Under the pieces are notes generated by a model. That model had not been told where the DNA came from and made no database searches. It saw only the letters and a program-made list of their open reading frames with translations. A stretch of 64,000 nucleotides of DNA from Bryopsis sp. KO-2023 (lineage: Eukaryota > Chlorophyta > Ulvophyceae > Bryopsidales > Bryopsidaceae). Numbering within the stretch: position 1 is the stretch's first letter; each line of letters begins with the position of its first letter. Below, piece by piece: positions 34,232 to 46,600 of the stretch. The stretch is taken from assembly GCA_030272585.1 (NCBI GenBank), contig BSYQ01000010.1:3906001-3970000 (forward strand). Reading direction: 5' to 3'. Both the position numbers and the translations under genes were made by a program.

Positions 34232-37200
34232 TCACTCGGTGGATGACCAGTTTTTTGTTTTGGTTCAATAAGGTGAGACAGGTGGGCGGGTTAAATAAAA
34301 AATGAAAGACAAAGAAAACGTCTGCATCTTGTCAAAGATATCATTCTGGACATGCAACTCCCCAGAATGCCAAAGAAAAAACACAATTGCTGTGCTTTTC
34401 CAGCGTTTTTTGTTTTTGTTTGTTTGTTTTTTGCAAAAACGAAATACTTTGACCTCATGGTTGGCGTATCTTGAGGCTGATGTGTGTGGTTTTTTAAATA
34501 GCGAAAATGTTTTCTGTTATTTTTATATTTATAGACAAATATATATATTTTTTTGAATTGAATTGAAATTATGTTACACAAGGCCAAAAGACCCAGTGCA
34601 GCCTGTTGAGGGAAATAGTCTGACTGAGAGAGAAACCACCGTATCATCACAATGTTCATATCTAGCTCATTACCCCAGAGGTAAACTGATAAGAAGAAAC
34701 TGATTCGAAAACCCTCAGAAAAAAAGCTATTTTTTTTTTGTTATTTCAATGTTGTGATATGGTGTGCTTTTATTTTCAATTTTTCGTAGGGGTGTTTGAA
34801 TGGGTTTAACAACCGAAAGCCTCGATGTCGCTTCAAGTTCAACACGAGGCATGTATTTTGCAACTGAAACCCCGGAGCTTTTTGCTTTTTACTTATTTTC
34901 GACAGATTCTTATCCACCGAGGGCGAGGGAATCTTTTATTTTTACATTTCCAAAAAGAAGTGAAAAGAAAAAAGAGGAGGAAAAGAGAGAGAGAGAGAGA
35001 GAGAGAGAAAAGAAAGTGTATATAGATTGGAGGGGGGGGGGGGAAGGAAGAAAAAAGTGATAAAAAAAAGGTAAGAGCAAAAAAAAAAAAACTACGGGTA
35101 AGGTTATTTTTGGGGGAAAAAGAGAAACAAGGAAAAAGGAAGAAAAAAAAAACGGACATGGAAAGAAAAAAGAAAAAAAGTGACGGGTATTTGATGGGGA
35201 AGATTTTTCGAGAGAGGGGGGCATTTCTACTGGAAAAAAAAGGAACAGGAAGCAGAAAAATAGCTGATTTATGGCACCCCAGATTGAAAAAAAAAAAAGA
35301 AGAAATCACCAAGGGGAAATGGAAAAAAAAAGGGGGGGGGTGGGAAGGTGAGAGAAATCGTTGTTAAGTTTTCAAGAGCATTATTCCAATGGAATGGATT
35401 ATTTTTCGATTTCTGGATCTTTCTCTGCAGATATGCATATATTTTTCTTTTTCTCTTTTTTTTCATTTTTTATGTGTGCTTTTTTTTAGTTCCTTTTTTG
35501 AAAAGAAATGGTAGTATTTGAGGGCCGAAGACTGGTGAAAATGAACATCAAATGCCCATCTTTGAGAAGGAAAAAAAAAAAATTGGTAGTGGTTAGAACA
35601 TTATCTTGGACCAAAAAAGAAGTATTTTTTTCCTTCTCCAGAAATTTTCTTTGTTCGTGGGGGGAAAAAAGATGGGTTAGTCATTGGGGGCAAATTATTT
35701 TTTTACTCAAAACTTTTTATGTTGTGATCCGAAGTGATGTTTTTTTTCTTTTTTTTTTTTTTTGCAAAAGAGAGGTTGGGGCATTTTATGAAAATGAAAG
35801 AGTTTGACCTCAAAGTGTAGCGAGGGGAAAAGGAAAGGTCTTAAGAAAAAGGAAGAAAAAAAAAAGGAAATAAAAAAAAAGAAGAAAAGAGAAAGAAAAA
35901 GGGGGACTTGTAGAAGTGTGAGTTGCTTTTTTTTTTTTTTGGTTTGGAAAGTGATGCGGAAAGAGGAAAAAAAAATAGTGTTTTTTTTTTCAGGATTTCG
36001 TTGCTTGGGCAAAATAGAAAGGTAGAGTGTAGAGGAGAGCAGAGGGAAAAAGGGGAAAAGGAAAAAAAAAAAGAAAAAAAAAATTCTTTGTTTTGTGTCA
36101 GATGTTAGAGAAAACATTTGGTTTTTTTGTTTTCTTTTTTTTTAAATGGGGGGAGGAGGAGGAGGAGGATATTGAGATATTTCAACAACGAAATGTCCTT
36201 TACTGTTGTGATGCCCGAAAGCAAAAAAAAAAAAAAATCGTTGGAAAAAGAAAAAAAAAGAAAGAAAGAAAGAAAATCCAACTTGTTCTGGTGTTTTAGT
36301 GATATTTTGAGTTTTCCGGAGACCGTTCAATCCAATGGGTATTGATGAGGTCTTAATGATAGATTTTCTGTTCGAAAAAAAAATCGACCCTTCAGAAAAA
36401 AGAAAAAAAAAGAAAAGTGACAAAAAGAAAAGAAAGAAGAGGCGAAAACAAAAGCGAGATCAAAAGAAGATCTCCGCTATAATTTTTTTTCGCCAAAGGA
36501 TTTTTTTTTTATAAACCTTTTCAAAAAGTGTGGGCGATAATTTTACTCATTGAAACAAGAAAAAAAAAATCCGAAAAGAATGCAATTCCCTGCCGTCCTC
36601 AACTGTTTTCAACACAGGGTTTGCTGTTTCTTTTCGCTTTATTTGAGCAGGTTATTTCTTTTCGATGGGGCTGGTTGCAGGTTCGAGTACGTTATTATCC
36701 AAAAATCTTTTAAAAACAAGGAAAATTAAACTAGGGAGACAGAGAAAAAGTGTTTGTTTTTTTTGGTGGGGAGGGGAGAGGTGGCAGAGGAATATTATAT
36801 TAAAACAAAACCAACAGGTGGATTAGAACCTCGACCCCTTCTTCTACAGCAGTTTTCTTAGCTTACCTGGTGATCCTATTTATGCTGATGTTTTTGGCCC
36901 AAAAAAAAACAAAGTAGTAAAATTCAAGGGAGTTGGAGTGGCAGTATTGAAACATGCAGCTTTAGGAGAGTTTGACAGTTTATGTTGGGTGAAAGGGTTA
37001 TTTAGAGGGTTTTTTCCCTCCCTTTTTTTTCCCTGACAATACTCTCCCCCTCCTTTTCTTTATTCCCCTGAGATTAGAAGAACTTAAAAAAAAAAAATTG
37101 CCCTAAAGATCGATTGACAGTCGAGGGAAAGGTTTAAAAAAAAAAAAAGAAAAAAGAAAAAAACGTCGACTTGAAGTATTATAGTATTACAAGTTGTGCT

Positions 37201-39979
37201 GGAAAAAAAGAAAAAAAAAAGGAAAATTGAAAAAGAGAAGAAACGTGTTATTCCAGGTCATGTCCAAGAAAAGAAAAAAAGAGTTTGGGGGGTGGGGGGG
37301 AATCAAAGAGAAAAGGACTGGATGTATTGTGACTGAGGTTTCGTGCTGGTGCTAGGATTCACGCGATGTATTTACTGGAGATATTGAGTGGGTGATTAAA
37401 AGGGTAGGATAGGGAGAAATCAAACAAGGGCATCAAAGGATTGCTATCTGGATTTGAAGGATTTTGCACGATTGTGGCGGGGGGGGGGGGGAGAATTCGT
37501 GGGTCGGAGATTTTAGAGGGAAAAATTCTTTAATGTTGTGTTTTGAGACTTGCATTTTTCCATCAAGGTGCAAAAAAAAAAGCAAAAAAAGAAAACACAG
37601 AAAGAACAGACAAAGAAATCGAACCGACTGTAACCTTGTTTTCTTCCTGTAAAAAGAAGTTCGTTGCCTTTTTTTTTTCTTCCTGAGTTGCGTGATTTTT
37701 TGGGGGGGGGTTAAAAGAGAGGAGGTCGCCATGCGTTTGTTACACCGAGGAAAGAGAGAAAAGGAAAAGGACGGAGAATGAAAATCGGCCTGAGTTGATA
37801 TTTTTGGTGATATATATATAAAGGGTTTGATTTTCTTTGAAGCAGAGAAATGGGTCTGACATTTTCTGTGTTTTTTTCAATCATGTTCAACGAGGGCTAG
37901 TCCTTGATCATCACTTCTGTATCCATATTTCTTGGATATATATCCTTATTTAGACGGAAAGAGGTCAACAGAGGTCTTCTCTCTTTTTTTTTCTTTTCTT
38001 TCTCTTTTTTCCTTTTGAGAAACTTTTTTCTTTTTCTGGCAGGGGAAGGAAGGGGAAATGGAAATCAAAAAAAAAAAAAAAAAATTCAAATAAAAAATAT
38101 GCATATACTAAAAAAAAAAATGTGGGAAGTAAAATCCATGGGATCAAAAACCGAATCGCTTGATCAAACTCCCCCCCTTGTTTTTGGGAAAATCGTAATC
38201 TTTCATTTGAAAGAGGGGGAAAAATGAGGAAGTTTTAAGCATAAATCTAGATAGTCTCTTTTTCAATCACAGTTCGCATTTTTTTTTCTTTTTTTTTTTT
38301 AATATGTTAATAACACAGGGATTTTCTCTCTTTCGTTTCTGTTATGATTATTATTTTTTTTTGAAGAAAGAGGGGGGGTGGGTGGGGGGGCAGTTAAAAA
38401 GAGGTAGAGTTTTGTCAGATTTATTTTTTATTAGGTGCTTGTTATGAGAGGTATCCGATGCTTTTTCTGCATATCGCGACGAAAAAAAAATTAGTAGATA
38501 TATTTTCAAGTGCATGGTTTGCTTGGGTTGATATGTTTCTTTTTGCTTTTTTTTTACTTTTTAGAGGGGTTTGCCAGTTTTGAACAGAAGTTATGCCACG
38601 AAAGAAAGAAGAAGAAAAAAACTTTTCCAAGATTGTTGGCAGAAATAGGTGAAACTGAAAGGAGGCATGGGGGTACAGGGGGTGAAACACAGCGGAAGTC
38701 TCTGTGTTGGGTTTTCACAGGATAAATATAATTTTTGGTTTCTTCCGGAAACCAAAAAGGTGGTGAAAAAAAAAGGTTGTGTTAGTTCACAGGAGGTCGG
38801 TACGCCAAGGAAAGTCAAGTAGTTGCACAGATATTTGCACAGGGGAAAATACTGGCAAAACTTGCTTTTTTTTTTAATCTTTTTGAGTTCCGTGGGGTGG
38901 TAATCAATGAAACAAGAGTTTCGATTTTGGTGAGACGTGGAAGGGGATGGGGGGGGTTTGGGAAAAACAAAGAAAAACAGATGAACAAGACGACGGTGAT
39001 GTTTCAATTGAACACCTCGGCATGTTGTGCATGCATCTTTGATTCTTTCGAAAATGTCGCTACCATGAACAGTCATTGGGGGTTTGGGCTTTAAGGGGGA
39101 ACCACAAATTTTGTTACACATGTGTGTTTGTGTGTCCCTTCTGTTTGCATTGCAATTAATTTTGGCCTTAAAATGAATTCCAAAATGACAATTAAAGGAC
39201 TGCGAGGTCGAAATGCATACGAACATAATAATAATCCGCCCCAGCGAATTTCTTGGAGAATATCAGAAGTTATTGTTATCAGAAGCTGACTTGACTGAAT
39301 TCCAGCGCCCCCCCTCAGAAAATTGCAGCTTCATTGGATGATGGTGTTTTGGTGAGACAGAAATGAATCACCATTTGATTTTCAAGTTATGAGAACTCCA
39401 TACTTTTTTCGTGCGGCCACTTTTCTTCTTCTGCAAAAAAAAAAAGTTTCTGTAGGTACAAAAACTGAAAAAAAACTGAAAGGTTGATTCTCAGCCAAAG
39501 CAATGAATGAATGTGAATGTGATTGGTTGAGCATAACTTCCACTGACTGGGGGTGTTTTTTTCGAATAAGTTTGGGAACTTTGGATAACTCTTTAGATAA
39601 TTCAGTTCGACAACAGTTCACTGTGGGTCTGCACACGAGTTGAAGTCAGTCAAAAAAATCTTGATCTACAATTGCAACAGACCAAGAAAGTTAAAAAAAC
39701 AAACCAAAAAATACAGCACTGCTCCCTAAAAAGTGCTGGCTTGAAAAACCTATCTCCAAAGAAGACCCCCAACAAATTGAAAAAAAAAAATACTCCTAGC
39801 AGTCCAATCCAGCAAAACCGGAGAAGGTGGAACTGCATCAATTTTCTTGATTTGCAAAATATGTATCTCTATATTGCGGCTTGGTTCAAAATTCATCTTC
39901 CCCCTTTCAAAATTAGAAAAAAATTGTCACACACCAAAACATGTTAATCCAACCCAAACGTCTTTCACTCCAAGGGGCT
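34232..39979. other. Long gene-free region with strong purine bias on + strand
   Basis: About 5.7 kb with no supported exon. From about 34920 to 38780 the + strand is dominated by A and G, with runs such as (GA)n at about 34987-35008, G runs at 35034-35043 and 37479-37491, and many A runs interrupted by single G. Open frames here translate to Lys/Glu/Arg- or Phe/Leu/Ser-rich strings and are composition artefacts. Confidence 0.65.
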
Positions 39980-42568
39980 TCACCCTGCAAACATGAAATC
40001 AAAAGTGAAAAACAGTTTTTGGAACGCTATTGATGTTTTCTGATATCTAAGATTTCTGAGTAAAAAATGCATGCTGCCAATAGAAAGAAATTAAAGTACT
40101 AATTTAAACTGCTCAAGAAACTCAACAATGCTTTTTGGGTAAAACATGCAGAAACCATTCAACAAAAGAAGAATAACCTGAAAGAATGCTTCAACATTCT
40201 CTTACCCAGAACTTCCACCTCGCACAAAGTCAAGTACCGCTCGTTTCCAGGAATTCGAACAGAAACGAACCTCCCCGTTGTCAGACACTCAAACTCGTAT
40301 GTTTGCCCCCTGGGGACCGCCAGACCTCCCCCACACACCCCATTCTGCTGGCCTCCACCCGATGGCCTCGTGTTCCCCACTCGAATTTCAAAATTGGATA
40401 ACCTTTCTGCACAGCAATCTGATCTATTAGTCACCCTGATCCGCTTTATCTTTTGGGGGGACCCCAGATCCACCGCCCACCAGGGGTTTGACGAGAGGAG
40501 GGTATGTGTGCAGCTTCCCCCTGAGTAGACACCTCTCTTGTTGCCATCCACCGCCCTACCACTCAAGCCTCCCCAGCCAGTGCTCGACTGAAATGTAGGT
40601 TTCGACTGGCTGAGGAGAGTTTCCTCATTCACCGAGATGCCACTGTGCGCTGCATAATAGTCACAAAACATATATGTTACGTACTGCCTAAATCACTGAG
40701 TCTTTCAGTGGTTCATCAAATTTCAAGATTCACCTTCTGCATACACCTCCACCTCGCACAGGGTCAAGACCTTGGCATTCCCAGGGAGCCGCACAGTGAC
40801 GTACCGACCAGTTATGGTGCACACGATTTCCAGTGTTTCACCCCCTCCTATTATCAGCCCACTGGAGCACAGAGGATTTTGAATGGAATTGTCTTTGCTA
40901 CCATCCCCCAGCGGTTTCACATCGCCAACCCGAATCTCAAAATTGTTCAAACGGTCGCTGCAGCAATCCCCTCGATTGGTGACTTTGATACGGGTGACTT
41001 TTCTGGATGCACCGAGGTCCACTGCCCACCAGGGATTTGGAGTGGCATAGTCTTCCTCACTGAAGCCTAAAATAAGTGAAGGGAGAAAAAGTAAAGGAGG
41101 CCTTGGTAAAGTTTTGCTCTTATACACTCAAGGTATTTTCTGATTATTAAGGTTTCAAATTGATGAATTCAGGAAGGAAATCTGGTATCTTTTTACACTT
41201 GAGTAGGTCGCTTTGGCCGTACAGCTGGGGGCTGTTTCAAGTTTCAATCAATGAGTTGTTCATGTGCACCATCATCCAGAAGGACTTTTTTTTTGGAAGA
41301 ATCCCCCCCCCCTTTGCGAAACAAAAAAGCCTATGGACACACCTGTGTGAGTGCAGCTGTTTCCCCCATAACTTGAGTCTCGGTTTCCATCCACTGCGCG
41401 GCTGCTATCTCCCCCAAATGCAGTTGTAGATTGAAATGTGGGACGGCGCCGACTGACTATTTCCTCAGGGGGAGCTGAGGGAAAACGAAAATCATAAATC
41501 ATAAATCATAATTGTTTTGGTGAGGGATGAGGTGGGGGTGCAGGTTCAGCGGAAAAAATAACTCTCAATAACTGCACTCTCATTTTTGCACAACACTCTT
41601 CATGAGAGTTCTTCCCCTGTTTTATTGTTAAAATATGTAAAAAGAAAATCCTGGAGTGGAAAAAGAAAACAGAGAAATATGTTTTCTGGGATGAACTGTG
41701 TAGAACTAACGTGAGGGCATTGGAGGTGGGGGTGGAGGTGGCGGCTGTGGGACTGTGTCGACAGCTTGCTCCTCGCAAGCCAATCTTGTCTGTTGGTCGA
41801 AAGCATCCAAATCATCGTACCACCCCTCATAGTATGGGCCCCTCTCCAGAAGCTCCCGACATTCAGCCAAAGTATCCAGGGTAAATGCCGCTGTGAAACT
41901 GGATTCCAGACAGGTTCCTTCAAAAATGATTGAGCATATCTCCTCCAAGGCGCCATTCATCATAACTGCACACCAGCAACACTCAAGCATCCAGACATAA
42001 TTTAGATATGTACACAGCGTTCCAAAAAATCCAGTCAAAATAAGAAATTCCATAAGGTTCAATGCAGCAGGAAAATCTCTTTATTTTTGAATCTGCAACC
42101 ACTGACGTGATTTGAGCGTGCCATCGCACTTTGTTGATTCTATCGACACCCAACCAACAAATTCTGATATTTTATTGATCGCTTCTGACGATATTGCCTT
42201 AGATCTGTTGTTTTGCGTGTCCAAAACGAGTAGCAGCAGCTCACCATCAGGAAGAGTCGATCCGACGTCGAAAGTAGGGCGGGAACTCGTATCGGATCTG
42301 GACGGTGGATTTCGCTCGAGAAGGACGGCGCACGCCGCCTCTGCAGCGAAATCTCCCGAGTCGAAACCAATCCTCTCGCATTCATCGATGAGCGCGCTGT
42401 AGTCTCGTTCTGTGTCCCCCAACAAAGCGAGTTGATCACGGAAACATCTCCAGAAAACTTTGCCTGTTGGAATCGATCTGGCTTCGAATATCAACGAAAA
42501 CGCTCACGTGCAGCAGCCCCAAGTTGGAGTAACGCCAGGAGGCAGCACCACACGATTGAGTTCCGCAT
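39980..42568 (-). CDS. Secreted protein with two F-type lectin (fucolectin) domains
   Basis: Seven exons: 42568-42508, 42463-42107, 41965-41711, 41474-41343, 41066-40734, 40649-40206 and 39984-39980. Total 1587 nt, 528 residues; every intron is phase 1, typical of shuffled extracellular modules. Exon 1 encodes a signal peptide (MRNSIVWCCLLALLQLGAAA). Exons 2-3 (about 21-215) are an unrecognised acidic, Cys-containing region. A hinge of eight prolines follows (about 214-226). F-type lectin domains lie at about 230-378 and 385-526. The second has the fucose-binding pattern H-x26-R-x-D-x4-R exactly (His428, Arg455, Asp457, Arg462) with the adjacent Cys pair DCC. The first has Arg300, Asp302, Arg307 but a longer spacing from His267. 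The final exon of five bases is uncertain; read-through into the last intron would end after KRMLKHSF. A role in binding fucosylated glycans outside the cell is inferred. Confidence 0.82.
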
Positions 42569-43681
42569 TGTGCTCTTCCGCTCGCCTGAGAGGGGTTTCC
42601 AGAAACCTGGGGAGGGGTGTCAACGAAACTGATGCGCCTTTTTCGTTTGAAATGAATTAGGGACGTCTTCTCAGACATGCCAACTAAACCAAAGCAATCG
42701 CACCAACCCCAGCCCAAGACGGAGATTTAGATCAAGAACTGCTCGATGGATGCTCCTCTGAGAAGATGTGTTTGCGTCCACTTGGAGGGGGAGCTCTAAT
42801 TCCCTTGGTGGTGATTGGGTTGGTCTATGGGCAGAAAGAGAGACTTGCAATTGTTTGGCAATTATTCGTTTGGATTTGTGGATGATGGAAACCGAGCAGG
42901 TTTTGAAAGTGGGTGTCGGGGGTTTGATGGTTGCTACAAAAGGAAACTGCAAGAGATGAAAAACCTTGGGCCCCTTGTACCCTTAGCATTGAAAACACAG
43001 TAAAATCTTGCTCAATTTAATCGCTCCGTCCAACATCCAACGCCTTGAGCACCTGATGCTAAGGAAACCCACCACAAAGTTTTTTTTCCCTGTTGTTGGG
43101 CTGTGGTTAAAGGCTAGGAAAGACAGTCAGTTTTAGTGGATGTGTCAGTGAGTCATACTGCAAGTGGCAGTCATAGCTTAGTAAGGGAATCACAGAGCAT
43201 AACAAGGGAGTTGAGAGAGGGAAAACCGACTTCTGTAAAAAGTTTGGTTGCAACTTCAACCCTGCAAAAAGTTATACTGCCTGGTTGGATTGCAACACAC
43301 GAACCGCCAGCGTCTCTGTTGGGCCACATTCTTTCTGGAGTGATTTTCCAAATTTCCTGGTCGAATCGTGTGCTGACTGGACGCATCGCCCACAAAAACA
43401 CTCAGCCCAACACGCACACCGAAGAGAAAAGGGACTTCTCAAAACAGCTGCCAGCTAAGTTCCTATCTGAACTCGAAACACCTCGTTGAATCGCTCGCTG
43501 GCACGGGCTCGCCGAGCGCGGTGCGGCAAAAAGTCGGAGGAAAACGACAAATTCTGAGACGTCAGAAGGATCTGTTGTGTACTCTGGCAGATTTTCCCCC
43601 GTTGTTTCTGTGCGGATTCGTTGGCCTCTTTTTGCGGAGGTTGTTGGGTTTGTGTCTCTATCAGCCGTTTGAGAAAAAACC
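42569..43681. promoter_or_regulatory. Upstream region shared by divergent lectin and villin genes
   Basis: About 1.1 kb between the two start codons. It must hold both promoters and leaders. No TATA box or repeat is clear; the frames present overlap each other and show no domain. Confidence 0.45.
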
Positions 43682-46600
43682 ATGTCCGTCTCTGGTTTGG
43701 AAGCGTTCGATGGTGCGGGAGACTCGCTGGGTGTACTGGTGTGGCGGATTGAGAATTTCAAACCCGTCAAGCAGGACACTATCGGGGTCTTTTCGGAAGG
43801 TGATCCGAGCTCCAGTTCTCCTGCGATAATGAATCGTGCACGAAGCTGTCCCCCAGTTGGCACTTGATGAAAGACAGGGATAGATCTGTCGAGTGTGTTT
43901 CTATTGGTACCGTCTATATCCCCGTCCAGGCGGCTTCAACGCTCATATTTCGCTGGGCCTCCCAGCGTTTGGGGTTTTTGTTCTCGATTTTCTTTTTCCG
44001 TGTTCCGAGATCTGTTTACCACAGCGGAGCCGAGCGCATCACGAAACCGCCACTCTTTCATCATACTTGCGTTTTTCACGTATTCTTATTATCCGTTCCT
44101 TTGTTTTTTTCAACGTCTCGCCTCACTTGGGTTTTTCTATCCCCCGCGTCGACCGTTGTTTTTCGTGTTTCCTTGTAATTCGAATCCAAAGTTCTCCTTT
44201 CCATTTTTGATTTTTTGTTTTGCTTTTGCTGTTCGATGGCCGCATTGGAAAAAAACAGGCGACTCGTACATCGTATTGAACACATTTGAAAGGAGCAACC
44301 AAAAGAAGTACAACCTCCATTTCTGGCTGGGCAAAGACACCTCCAAGGTACAGTCACCCCCCCCCCCCCCAATTGAAATCCAGCAAATCTCAAATCTTTT
44401 ACACTCTTTCTTCCTCCACCCACTCCCCCCAAAACAAAACAAAAATAAAAATATCTCAAAATATACATAGATTTATTTATTAAAAGAAATAATTCCTGAT
44501 GAGATCTTTACTATTCATTGAGTTGCCCATCAGTGCAAGGGTTAAACCACAATGGATTCTGTGAAATCATCATAGTCACTGGCTGGACGGGTGTGCACCA
44601 TATTGGTGTACTCATGCAGAGTGTCCTTAAATGATGGAAACAGAACTCGGAAGTTATTGAGTGTTCAGTCAGCAATCAAGGCTTATGAGGCTGACATCTC
44701 AGCATCGACTCAACACTCTTTTCTTCCATCTTAGTGCATACAGTGTGTCTTTTTTTGTTAGACCTTGGCACCGCTGTTTCTCTATAAGGGATGATTATGT
44801 TCTCTTGGATGTCTTTTGGGTGTTTATTTTTGAGCATATTGCATTGAGGTTAGTACTCTCGTAGCCTTTCCACTGTTCGTATCGATGAATTGGTGAGTTT
44901 CTTTTTTTCCTTTTTACAGGATGAGTCTGGCACCGCAGCTGTGCTCTCGAGCCTGCTGGACGAAAAGCTTGGAGGGATGGCAGTCCAGTACCGTGAACTC
45001 CAAGGAAAAGAGACGGATCTCTTTTTGCAGGTAGATTTTGCAAAGATTCAACTCCCCAACACTCTACTCTGGACTTGCTTCAAATCATGTCATGTGCATG
45101 TGGTGTTTTTTTGTTTTTGTTTTTTTTCTGCTCTGTTTCAGTATTTGTTTTTCCCCTGCAATGGAACATGCTGACCTCATGAGAACACGAGTTGAATCTC
45201 TATTCAGTGAAGTTTTTCGTTGTTACTCTTTCCATCAATGATTGTCGACTTTTTGGGGGGGGGGGGAAGGTTGTGCCTGAAATGATTGATTCAGAATTTT
45301 TGCCGCATTGCAGGTCTTCCCTCGTGGAGTCCAGTATCAACACGGTGGTGTCGACAGTGGATTCACACACGTAGAAGAAGAGAAATATGAAACCAAGCTG
45401 TTGCACATTCGGGGAAAGAGAAACGTTCGAGTCGCCGAGGTCCCTTTGTCGGCCGATTCTTTGAACAGCGACGACTGTTTCGTGTTGGATGATGGGTTGG
45501 TGCTGTACCAATGGAACGGGAAATCGGCGAACAGGGCTGAGAAGTCCAAAGCTCTGGACGTTACTCTGGGAATCAAGGAAACACGTTCTGGAAAACCAGT
45601 GGTATGTCTGTGGTGGGGAGTTGGTATGATCAATTCGAGTTTTACATCTTTTTTGCCCTTAGGGGTATATCAAAGATGATATGTGGTGGGGAGCTCTTTG
45701 GATTTACTTTTTTTGTAGATAAGTAAAGGCACCTACAGAGTCGATTAGAAATTATTTGTAGAGATGAGCTTGATTGGGTTTGATTTTTTTTTGAATCCCA
45801 GTGTGGCTTTCTCCTGGAAATGCGAAAAATATCTGACCTGCACATATACACTTGTGTGTGTTTATTTTTCCAATTATTGTAAGAATAAAGGAACGTAATG
45901 GATTTCTGTGTTTTTTTTCCTGCCCTCTGTAGATTCTCGTTGTGGAGCAAGATGATGGCAGCGAAGAAGAAAAAGCCTTTTTTAATGAATTAGGAGTCAG
46001 CGATCCATCCTCCGTCACCATTGCTGAAAACCCCAAAACTACGGCGGAGGCCCTGTTCGCACCACCAACATTGTTCAAGGTAATGATCAATCAATGCAGC
46101 ACGGTAGAGGCTTTCTTGGTGTCCATATATGTAGCTGATTGGAAAGCTGATTGATTTTTGCTACGTTGATTTCCTTGAAAGTTACAGACAAATGCTTCAT
46201 TTTTGATGTTGAAAAAAAAAAAAGACAAAATAGTTGGGTTTAAATAACTTCAGCCAGAATGACAGAGATCTTCTTTTTCAACTGTTTTTTTGAAGGCTGC
46301 GGATGGAGGTTTCGAAGAGGTTGCGAAGGATACCTTGCAGAAATCGATGCTCACTTCTGATGGGGTGTTCGTCTTGAAAACCTCCACCAAAGTGGTGGTT
46401 TGGTTGGGAAAGGATGTGTCTGCCGACAAGAAGAAGGAGGGTTTTGCCACTGGGGCAAGCTTCGTCGACAGCAAGGGCCTCGGGGACATCACTGTTGAGG
46501 TGAGTGGAAGACAAGTACACTACTTACTTGAAAAATAAGTCCAGTCTTTTTTGTATGGTGATTAGAATTTGGGCTACCTTTCTAGAAGTTCTGTTGGGGA

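Noticed and set aside
34920-36420. Several 70-140-codon frames rich in Lys/Glu or Phe/Leu/Ser
   Set aside because: They come from purine or pyrimidine runs and have no domain, start context or splice partners.
36820-36830. GGTTCTAATCC on the minus strand resembling a tRNA/SINE box B
   Set aside because: The flanking bases do not form a T-stem and no acceptor stem or convincing box A is found at the expected distance.
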